Source: JAOPZW01 sp963764585
GTDB taxonomy: Bacteria > Actinomycetota > Thermoleophilia > Solirubrobacterales > Solirubrobacteraceae
Direction of reading: 5' to 3'
Assembly: GCA_963764585.1 (NCBI GenBank)
Contig: CAVXTB010000006.1
Location: 372,001 to 436,000 of the forward strand
DNA length: 64,000 bases
The notes beneath the pieces were generated by a model, which saw only the letters and a program-made list of their open reading frames with translations, was not told the DNA's origin and did not search any database. The translations under genes were made by a program, and so were the position numbers. Shown one piece after another: positions 36,940 to 43,784 of this stretch (its first letter is position 1; the number at the start of each line of letters is the position of its first letter).

Positions 36940-38498
36940 TGCAGAAGCAGGCTCCGAGCCTCGGGCGCATCCTGGTCATGGTCGGCTTCGCCCTGTCGTG
37001 CTTCGGCCTGCTGCTGTTCCTGTGGCTGGCCTTCGGCGGCCCGATCCCGCTCCAGCCCAAGGGCTATCGCTTCGAGGTCTCCTTCAAGGAGGCCGGCCAG
37101 CTCTCGCAGGAGGCCGACGTGCGTATCTCTGGCGTGTCGGTCGGCAAGGTCAAGGAGATCCAGACCGACCAGGGGACCGGCTCGTCTGACGCGACGATCG
37201 AGCTCGAGTCGCAGTACGCGCCGATCCCGAAGGACACGAAGGCGATCCTGCGCCAGAAGACGCTGCTGGGCGAGACCTACGTCGAGCTGACGCCGGGCTC
37301 GAAGAGCACCGGAGGCGTCCCCGAGGGGGGCAGGCTGCCCGCCTCCGCCGTCTCGCCGACCGTCGAGCTCGACGAGATCTTCCGCGCCTTCGACGCCAAG
37401 ACGCGCGAGTCGTTCCGCATCTGGATGCAGCAGCTCGCGCTGGCCTCGCAGGGGCGCGGGCGCGACATCTCCGACGCGATCGGCAACCTCGCGCCCTTCG
37501 AAGAGGACACGACGACGCTGCTGAAGATCCTCAACGCCCAGCACGGCGACGTGCAGTCCGTCGTGCGCGACACCGGCGAGGTCTTCGACGCGCTCAGCGA
37601 GCGCGACGACCAGCTGCGCTCGCTGATCGACAACTCCAACCGCGTCTTCGCCACGACCGCGGCGCGCAACCGCGAGCTCGAGGAGACCTTCCGCGCGCTG
37701 CCGACGTTCGAGTCCGAGTCGAAGACGACCGTCGCGCGCCTGACGACGTTCGCGCACGACACCAACCCGCTCGTCACCCAGCTGCGCCCGGCCGCGCGCG
37801 AGCTGTCGCCGACGCTGATCGAGCTCTCCAAGCTCGCCCCCGACCTCAAGGGGCTCTTCCAGGACCTCAACCCGCTCTTCGACGCCTCGAAGAAGGGCCT
37901 GCCGGCGACCGAGGACTTCCTCGACGAGCTGCACCCGCTGCTGGCCAACGTCGACGCGCCGCTGCGCCAGCTCAACCCGCCGCTCGTGGGGCTGTCCAAC
38001 TACAAGGACGAGCTCGGCGCGTTCTTCGCCAACGTGGTGGCGGCCACCCAGGCCACGACGCAGGTCGGCAACACGAACGTGCACTACCTGCGCACGAGCA
38101 ACCCGGCCAACCCGGAGAACCTGGCCGTCTATCCGCGCCGCATCGCCACCAACCGGCCCAACCCGTACTTCTTCCCCGACGCGTTCAAGGACCTCGCGGC
38201 CGGGCTGCTGTCCTACGAGACGCGCCACTGCGCGTCGGGCCCGGTGCCGACGCTCGTCACCCAGCCGCAGCCCGGCCTGCCGATCGACCCGACCACGCTG
38301 ATCCCGCCCGCGCTGGCCACCAACATCCAGAAGTTCTTCTTCGGCACGACGAGCAACGGCGCCGTGGCCGCGCCGGCGTGCAAGCAGCAGGGCAAGTTCC
38401 CGTTCAGCGGCGAGGTCACGCAGTACCCGCACGTCAACGCGTCGACGGGGCCGACGGCGCGGGCGCTGGCGCGGACCGCTACGGCGAAGACGCGGTAG
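36939..38498 (+). CDS. Mce family protein 6
   Basis: 519 residues from GTG (VQKQAPSLGRILVMVGFALS). Membrane segment at about 10-33, MCE domain about 45-140 (YRFEVSFKEAGQLSQEADVRISGVSVGKV), helical needle region, and a C-terminal domain with a Cys pair (RHCASGP, APACKQQ). It is the last Mce gene of the operon; 58 bp later a quinone reductase-like gene starts with no clear terminator between. Confidence 0.9.
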   Translation: MQKQAPSLGRILVMVGFALSCFGLLLFLWLAFGGPIPLQPKGYRFEVSFKEAGQLSQEADVRISGVSVGKVKEIQTDQGTGSSDATIELESQYAPIPKDTKAILRQKTLLGETYVELTPGSKSTGGVPEGGRLPASAVSPTVELDEIFRAFDAKTRESFRIWMQQLALASQGRGRDISDAIGNLAPFEEDTTTLLKILNAQHGDVQSVVRDTGEVFDALSERDDQLRSLIDNSNRVFATTAARNRELEETFRALPTFESESKTTVARLTTFAHDTNPLVTQLRPAARELSPTLIELSKLAPDLKGLFQDLNPLFDASKKGLPATEDFLDELHPLLANVDAPLRQLNPPLVGLSNYKDELGAFFANVVAATQATTQVGNTNVHYLRTSNPANPENLAVYPRRIATNRPNPYFFPDAFKDLAAGLLSYETRHCASGPVPTLVTQPQPGLPIDPTTLIPPALATNIQKFFFGTTSNGAVAAPACKQQGKFPFSGEVTQYPHVNASTGPTARALARTATAKTR

Positions 38499-38562
38499 GC
38501 CCCAGGTCCTAGGGCCAATTGCCCGTGGTGGCCGGACCGCGGCGGACGTAGCGTGGGTGGCG

Positions 38563-39546
38563 ATGCGCGCCATCCGCCTGCACGCCTTCGGCCCGGCCGA
38601 GAACCTGCGCTACGAGGAGGTCGACGACCCCGTGCCCGGCCCCGGCCAGGTGCGGATCGCCGTCGCCGCCGCGGGCCTGCACGTCATCGACACGGTCATC
38701 CGCTCGGGGCGCCCGCAGGGCGCGCTGCCGCTGCCCGCGCTGCCGGCGATCCCCGGCCGCGAGGTGGCGGGGGTCGTCGACGCGCTGGGGCCAGGCGTCG
38801 ACGAGGGCCTGCTCGGGCGGCGCGTGGTCGCCCACCTCGGGGCGGCCAGCGGCGGGTACGCCGAGCTGGCCGTCCGCGAGGCCGATGCGCTGCACGCGAT
38901 CCCCGATGGCCTGGCCGACGACGCCGCGGTTGCGATGATCGGGACCGGGCGCACGGCGATGGCGATCCTCGAGGTCGCGCAGCTTCAGGCCGGCGACGTC
39001 GTGCTCGTCACTGCGGCGGCCGGCGGCCTGGGCAGCCTGCTCGTCCAGGCCGGGCGCAACGCGGGCGCGACGGTGGTCGGCGCCGCGGGCGGCGAGGCGA
39101 AGGTCGCGCGCGTCCGCGACCTGGGCGCCGACGTCGCGATCGACTACGCGCAGGCGGACTGGAGCGAGCGCGTGCGCGAGGCCCTCGACGGGCGCGACGT
39201 CACGGTCGCGCTCGACGGCGTCGGCGGCCGGCTCGGGCGCGACGCCCTGGAGCTGCTCGGCCCGGGCGGCCGGCTGGTCCTCTTCGGCTTCGCGTCGGGC
39301 GAGCCCACGCCGCTGACGGTAGGCGATCTCTTCGCACGCGGTCTGACCGTCTCGGCCGCGATCGGCCCGCGTATCCTGCGGCGGCCCGGCGGCATGCGTC
39401 AGCTCGAGGAGCGGGCGCTCGCCGCGGCGGCGCGTGGTCAGCTCACACCGCTCGTGGGCCAGCGCTTCGGGCTCGCGCAGGCCGCCGCGGCGCACGTCGC
39501 GATCGAGACGCGGGCGACCGTCGGCAAGACCGTGCTGGTGCCGTGA
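38563..39546 (+). CDS. Zinc-binding dehydrogenase family quinone oxidoreductase-like protein
   Basis: 327 residues. N-terminal GroES-like fold (MRAIRLHAFGPAENLRYEEV) and Rossmann domain with VLVTAAAGGLGSLLVQAGRNAG for NADPH. The zinc-ligand cysteines of alcohol dehydrogenases are absent, so it fits the quinone oxidoreductase (QOR) branch of the MDR superfamily. Cytoplasmic NADPH-dependent reductase; substrate unknown. ATG 38563 is preferred; a GTG two codons upstream is possible. Confidence 0.9.
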   Translation: MRAIRLHAFGPAENLRYEEVDDPVPGPGQVRIAVAAAGLHVIDTVIRSGRPQGALPLPALPAIPGREVAGVVDALGPGVDEGLLGRRVVAHLGAASGGYAELAVREADALHAIPDGLADDAAVAMIGTGRTAMAILEVAQLQAGDVVLVTAAAGGLGSLLVQAGRNAGATVVGAAGGEAKVARVRDLGADVAIDYAQADWSERVREALDGRDVTVALDGVGGRLGRDALELLGPGGRLVLFGFASGEPTPLTVGDLFARGLTVSAAIGPRILRRPGGMRQLEERALAAAARGQLTPLVGQRFGLAQAAAAHVAIETRATVGKTVLVP

Positions 39547-39639
39547 CCTCGGCACGCGCACTCGGGGGCGTGCGGGTGGGCGAGAGTACGGGTGGCCCTA
39601 CTGGACCCGCGCGGACCGTCCCGCATGATGGGTGAGGCG

Positions 39640-39966
39640 ATGCCTACGTATCCCTCACTCGGAGCCTTCTACCTCGCCGACCGCCGCCGGGCCACGTCGC
39701 GCGAGCGCGACGTCGGACTGTGGTGGCGCGGCGACGGCCCGCTCGCGCCCACCTTCCGCGCCGCCTACGTCGAGGCGACGGGCGAGCTGTACCTGATGCA
39801 GCACGAGGGCACCGCCGGCGGCGGGCACATCGAGGTGCTCGGCCGCTTCCGCTCGTTCGCCGAGCTGCACCGGCGCGTGCGCGGGTGGGAGGAGGTCTGC
39901 GGCGAGTCGGGCTCGATCGACTGGCTGCTCGCACGGGTCCCGCGAGCGATGGCGGACGTCGCCTGA
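39640..39966 (+). CDS. Conserved hypothetical protein
   Basis: 108 residues from ATG (MPTYPSLGAFYLADRRRATS) with GGTGAGG as ribosome-binding site. Soluble, alpha/beta, no membrane segment or signal. The sequence reads as a compact domain: RERDVGLWWRGDG, FRAAYVEATGELYLMQHEG, HIEVLGRFRSFAELHRRVRGWEEVCG. I do not recognise a function. It ends one base before the DoxX gene and is likely cotranscribed with it. Confidence 0.75.
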   Translation: MPTYPSLGAFYLADRRRATSRERDVGLWWRGDGPLAPTFRAAYVEATGELYLMQHEGTAGGGHIEVLGRFRSFAELHRRVRGWEEVCGESGSIDWLLARVPRAMADVA

Positions 39967-39967
39967 G

Positions 39968-40345
39968 ATGGCCGGCCGGTCGCAGCCACCGCTGGCGCGC
40001 ACGATCTTCACCTTCGCGCTGGGCATCGTCTTCGTGGCGACCGGCGCGAGCAAGCTCATCGACCACCACCAGGCGGTCCTCGACTTCGAGCGCTGGGGCC
40101 TGCCGGCGGCCGGCGTGCTGACGATCGTCGTCGCGATCTTCGAGCTGTGCGCGGCCGCGCTGCTGATGGCCGGCATCGCCGTGCGCCGCGTCGCGGTGGC
40201 GCTCGCGATCGAGATGGTCGTCGCGCTCGCGGTCGCCGGGCCGGTCGACGGCGGCGGCCAGCTCGTCGTCCCGCCGGCGCTCGCGGCGCTGTGCCTCGGC
40301 CTCGCGTGGCTGTCGCAGCCGCGCGAGCGCGTCGCGGCGCGCTGA
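39968..40345 (+). CDS. DoxX-like membrane protein
   Basis: 125 residues with four membrane helices; FALGIVFVATGASKLIDHHQAVLDFERWGLP is the DoxX start, and the middle has VVAIFELCAAALLMAG. DoxX proteins are small membrane proteins often tied to redox stress. It is convergent with an ECF41 sigma factor gene; DoxX-like genes are among the known companions of ECF41 sigma factors, so a link is plausible though unproven here. Confidence 0.85.
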   Translation: MAGRSQPPLARTIFTFALGIVFVATGASKLIDHHQAVLDFERWGLPAAGVLTIVVAIFELCAAALLMAGIAVRRVAVALAIEMVVALAVAGPVDGGGQLVVPPALAALCLGLAWLSQPRERVAAR

Positions 40346-40351
40346 CACGCT

Positions 40352-40676
40352 CTCCGTCCACCGCAGCCGCTGCGCGTGGCGAGGGCACCGAGGGGGCGAA
40401 GCCGCTGTGGTGGTGCCACCGCGGCGTCGTGCCTCGTCGCGCGCGTCGCGTCCGCGGGCGGCCCAATCGCCGGAGGGTCCACGAGCGGCGCGGGCCGTGC
40501 GGTTTCGTGACACTTTCGGCCGGGCCGACGCGGCCGTCCTCGCGAACTGTGCTGAGTTGGTGGGGCGCGTGCACAGATACCGCGCACCGGGACCGCTCCG
40601 CGAGCGCAGGCGCCACCGGATAGGCCCACCCGCTCAGTGCCCTGGCCATGCGGAGCGGGAGCGGCGGGCGGAGAGT
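40352..40676. repeat. Long imperfect palindromic element E2
   Basis: Occupies nearly all of the 337-bp gap between convergent doxX-like and sigma genes. About 65-70 bp at each end align as inverted copies, including CTCTCCGTCCACCGC against CTCTCCGCCCGCCGC, and GGCGAGGGCACCGAG against GGCCAGGGCACTGAG. The middle carries no gene that I can support. The core motif matches those of the elements at 24.2 and 52.5 kb. Same class and same genomic position (between convergent 3' ends). Confidence 0.65.
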
Positions 40677-40682
40677 GGCCGC

Positions 40683-41558
40683 CTAGCGCCCGATCGCCAG
40701 GCCGCGCAGCTTCTCGCGGTCGAGGATCAGGTCGATCGCGAGGATCCTGCCGCTCGCGACGGTGAAGCCGACCACGGCGCGCGGCCAGCGATCCGGCCCG
40801 ACGATCACGCCGGCGGCGCCGTTGACGATGCCCGGCCGGCCGAGCGGGGCGAAGCGCGAGCCGCGTTCGAGGACCTGACGCGCCACGGCGACCGCGCCAC
40901 TGACCGGCGGCCGCGCGAGGGGGCTGTCGCCGGCGTCGACCCGGAAGACCACCTCCGGATCGAGGACGGCGAGCAGCGCCTCGAAGTCCCCGGAGCGCGA
41001 GGCGGCGAGGAACGCGGCGACGACCTCGCGCTGGCGATCGAGGTCGGGCTCCGGGGTCGGGGCCGCGCCGCGCACGCGCCGCCGGGCGCGGCTCGCGAGC
41101 TGGCGGGCGGCGGCCGGCGAGCGCTCGACGATCGGGGCGACCTCGTCGAAGGGCACGCCGAACATGTCGTGCAGGACGAAGGCCAGGCGCTCGGCCGGAG
41201 TGAGGGTCTCGAGCACGACGAGCAGCGCGAGCCCGACCGAGTCGGCGAGCAGGGCCTGCTGCTCGGGATCGCCGCCGTCGTCGGCGCTGACGATCGGCTC
41301 GGGCAGCCAGGTGCCGACGTAGTCCTCGCGCCGGGCCCGGCGCGTGCGCAGCATGTCCAGGCAGACGCGGCCGACGACCGTGGTCAGCCAGCCGCCGAGG
41401 TTGGTGACGGCGGCCGTGTCCGAGCGGTTGAGGCGTAGCCAGGCCTCCTGGAGCGCGTCGTCGGCCTCGCTCAGCGAGCCGAGCATGCGGTAGGCGACCG
41501 CGCGCAGGTGCGCTCGATGCTGCTCGAACTGCTCTTCCTGCCATCCGGCCTCGGTCAC
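40683..41558 (-). CDS. ECF41-type RNA polymerase sigma factor with SnoaL-like C-terminal domain
   Basis: 291 residues from GTG 41558 (VTEAGWQEEQFEQHRAHLRA), spaced 8 nt from GAGAGG. Sigma region 2 carries AYRMLGSLSEADDALQEAWLRL; region 4 carries ETLTPAERLAFVLHDMFGVPFDEVAPIVERSPAAARQLASRAR. A SnoaL-like C-terminal domain follows (about 175-290), as in SigJ/ECF41, where it tunes activity in place of an anti-sigma factor. A matching ECF41 promoter lies upstream, so autoregulation is likely. Confidence 0.92.
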   Translation of the reverse strand: MTEAGWQEEQFEQHRAHLRAVAYRMLGSLSEADDALQEAWLRLNRSDTAAVTNLGGWLTTVVGRVCLDMLRTRRARREDYVGTWLPEPIVSADDGGDPEQQALLADSVGLALLVVLETLTPAERLAFVLHDMFGVPFDEVAPIVERSPAAARQLASRARRRVRGAAPTPEPDLDRQREVVAAFLAASRSGDFEALLAVLDPEVVFRVDAGDSPLARPPVSGAVAVARQVLERGSRFAPLGRPGIVNGAAGVIVGPDRWPRAVVGFTVASGRILAIDLILDREKLRGLAIGR

Positions 41559-41593
41559 GGTCACATCCTCTCGTCGGGGTCCGTCATAGCAGT

Positions 41594-41620
41594 GACGAAC
41601 GGGCCGCGGCCGATGTGACC
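41594..41620 (-). promoter_or_regulatory. ECF41-type autoregulatory promoter
   Basis: Read on the minus strand: GGTCACA (41620-41614), 16 bp, CGTC (41597-41594). The published ECF41 consensus is TGTCACA-N16-CGTC, so there is a single mismatch at the first base. It lies 36 bp before the sigma gene start. The match was found by eye and has not been scored against the genome background. Confidence 0.6.
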
Positions 41621-41651
41621 GCCGCTCGACCGAAGAGACGAAGGAGCAGCG

Positions 41652-42593
41652 ATGAACGCGATCGAGGTGGACCGCCTCACCAAGACCTACTCGGGCGGCG
41701 TCGAGGCGGTGAAGGCCGTCGACTTCGAGGTCGCGCCGGGAGAGGTCTTCGGCCTGCTCGGGCCCAACGGCGCGGGCAAGTCGACGACCGTCGGCATGCT
41801 GACCACGACCATCGCCCCGACCGGCGGGAGCGCGCGCCTGGCCGGCTTCGACGTCGCCGGCGAGGCGCTGGCCGCCCGGCGCGTGAGCAGCGTGGTCTTC
41901 CAGGAGCCGGTCGTCGACCGCGCGCTGACCGGCCGCGCCAGCCTCGACCTGCACGCGCGCCTGTGGGGCGTCGCGCGCACCGAAGCGCAGGCGCGCGGCG
42001 CCGAGCTGATCGACGTGCTCGGCCTCGGCGAGCTGGTCGATCGCCCGGTCGGCAGCTACAGCGGCGGCGAGCGCCGGCGCCTGGAGATCGCCCGCGCGCT
42101 GATCTCGGCGCCGCGCGTGCTCTTCCTCGACGAGCCGACGGTCGGCCTGGACCCGCGGATCCGCCACGAGCTGCTCGACGTCATCGCGGGCCTGCGCGCC
42201 CGCTACGACATGACGGTCCTGCTCACGACCCACTACCTCGACGAGGCCCAGCGGCTGTGCGACCGAGTCGCGATCATGCACCACGGCGAGATCGCCGCGC
42301 TCGACGCCCCCGGCGCCCTGCTCGCCGGCCTCGGCGACGAGATCCTCGAGATGCGCGTCGACGGCGACGCGGCCGCGGCGGTCGCATCGCTGCGCGCCCA
42401 CGGCATCGCCGACGGCGACAGCTTCACCGTCGGATCGACCGTCACGGTGCCGCTGCACGACCGCAGCGCAGCGCAGGCGATCGCCGCGATCGGCGAAGCC
42501 GACCTGCGCGCCTCCGGGATCACGACCCGCACGCCGACCCTCGACGACGTCTACCTGCGCCTCACCGGCAACCGCCTGGCCGACGCCGCCTGA
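41652..42593 (+). CDS. ABC transporter ATP-binding protein (DrrA-like)
   Basis: 313 residues. Walker A GPNGAGKS, signature YSGGERRRLEIARAL, Walker B VLFLDEPTVGLDP and H-loop TTHYLDEA, plus the C-terminal domain seen in daunorubicin-type (DrrA) exporters. GAAGGAG gives the start. It should power the ABC-2 permease encoded 27 bp downstream. Substrate unknown, possibly a lipid or drug. It is divergent from the ECF41 sigma gene. Confidence 0.93.
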   Translation: MNAIEVDRLTKTYSGGVEAVKAVDFEVAPGEVFGLLGPNGAGKSTTVGMLTTTIAPTGGSARLAGFDVAGEALAARRVSSVVFQEPVVDRALTGRASLDLHARLWGVARTEAQARGAELIDVLGLGELVDRPVGSYSGGERRRLEIARALISAPRVLFLDEPTVGLDPRIRHELLDVIAGLRARYDMTVLLTTHYLDEAQRLCDRVAIMHHGEIAALDAPGALLAGLGDEILEMRVDGDAAAAVASLRAHGIADGDSFTVGSTVTVPLHDRSAAQAIAAIGEADLRASGITTRTPTLDDVYLRLTGNRLADAA

Positions 42594-42620
42594 AACCACC
42601 GATCCGAAAGGACCTCTCCC

Positions 42621-43475
42621 ATGGCCACCTCCGCTGCGGAGCCCGCTCCGCTCACACTCCGTGCGCGCCCCCGGGCGCGCACGGCCGGCGCGCTGATCAC
42701 GCTCGCCCGCCGGCGCATCGCCCTGACCGCGCGCAACCCGCGCCAGATCGCCGTCCCGATGCTCACGCCGATCCTCTTCGCGGTCGTCATCGCGCCGGCG
42801 CTGAAGACCGCGCTCGGCGGCCTGCGCCAGTTCGACTACACCGCGTTCGTCGCCGTCGGCACGGTCGGCCTGCTCGTGCCGCTGACCGCCGCCTTCGCGG
42901 GGCTGAGCGTCATCGTCGATCGCGACAGCGGCGCCCAGCGCGAGCTGCTCGCCGCGCCGGTCCCGCGCGCGCTGCTCGTCCTGGGCAACCTGACGGTGGC
43001 CGTTGGCCTGTGCACCCTGCAGGTCGCCGTGCTCGTCGGCGTCGCCGCGCTGCGCGGCGCGGACTTCCACGTCAGCGCCGCGGGCGTGGCGTGGTTCGTC
43101 GCCGCGGCGCTCGCCTTCGCGGTGCTGATGTACGGCGTCGCCGAGACGCTCGCCAGCCGCATCCCCAACCAGGAGGAGTACATCGGCGCAACGCCGGTGG
43201 TGGCGATCCTTCCCTGGTTCTTCGGCGGGGCGCTGTTCCCGATCGCCGCGCTGCCGGGCGCGCTGACGGCCTTCGCGAAGGTCCTGCCTCTGACCCACGC
43301 CCTGGCGCTGATGCGCTACGGCCTCGTCGATCCGCGCGGAACCGGCCTGCACGACATCTGGGGCTCGGGCAGCACGACGGCGCACGCCTGGCTGAGCCTC
43401 GCGATCGTCGTCGCCTTCGCCGCGGCCTTCGTCCTGATCGCGGTGCGCTCCTTCACCCGCTCGGCGCTGCGCTGA
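42621..43475 (+). CDS. ABC-2 type permease (DrrB-like)
   Basis: 284 residues with about six membrane segments, and the ABC-2 pattern of an N-terminal amphipathic stretch (LITLARRRIALTARNPRQIAVP) before helix 1. The conserved NQEEYIGATPVVAILPWFFGGALFP segment lies between helices 4 and 5. It pairs with the DrrA-like ATPase just upstream as a two-gene exporter. A hairpin (GATTTGG/CCAAATC, 43493-43521) follows the stop. Confidence 0.9.
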   Translation: MATSAAEPAPLTLRARPRARTAGALITLARRRIALTARNPRQIAVPMLTPILFAVVIAPALKTALGGLRQFDYTAFVAVGTVGLLVPLTAAFAGLSVIVDRDSGAQRELLAAPVPRALLVLGNLTVAVGLCTLQVAVLVGVAALRGADFHVSAAGVAWFVAAALAFAVLMYGVAETLASRIPNQEEYIGATPVVAILPWFFGGALFPIAALPGALTAFAKVLPLTHALALMRYGLVDPRGTGLHDIWGSGSTTAHAWLSLAIVVAFAAAFVLIAVRSFTRSALR

Positions 43476-43492
43476 CGAGCCGTCTTTGCGCG

Positions 43493-43521
43493 GATTTGGT
43501 GAGCAATCGCCCACCCAAATC
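43493..43521. terminator. Hairpin downstream of ABC-2 permease
   Basis: GATTTGG (43493-43499) and CCAAATC (43515-43521) form a 7-bp stem with a 15-nt loop, 18 bp after the permease stop. Moderately AT-rich arms are unusual for the region. Possible terminator; weak. Confidence 0.35.
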
Positions 43522-43572
43522 TCCCGCATGGTTGACCGACGGTGCGTCGGGCGCAGAGGCTCGCGGGCGTGA

Positions 43573-43738
43573 GCCAGCTTCGGCGACACCGCGAGCACGG
43601 CCAAGTCGTCGGACTCGAACCGGCTCACGGTGACCGTCCCCGCCGGCGTCGAGGGCGACGACGTCGAGGTCAGGGTCATGAACGCCGACGGGCTCATCAG
43701 CGACGCGCACCACGCGAAGATCTCGAAGGGGACGTAGC
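43573..43738 (+). pseudogene. Remnant of an IPT/TIG-domain protein
   Basis: The stretch reads ASFGDTASTAKSSDSNRLTV then TVPAGVEGDDVEVRVMNADG and ends in KISKGT and TAG. This is the C-terminal half of an IPT/TIG immunoglobulin-like domain (fixed F-G-x-x-A, then LTVTVPAG and VxVxxxxG). It has no start: an in-frame TGA precedes it at 43570. Coding-like third-position GC is kept. Interpretation: the 3' end of a secreted or surface protein gene whose 5' part was deleted. It sits in the 309-bp gap between the exporter and the RND gene; nothing else is seen there. Confidence 0.55.
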
Positions 43739-43784
43739 CAACCAGCACGGCTGATCCTGGTTCGCGGGTACCCTCCGACTCGCG

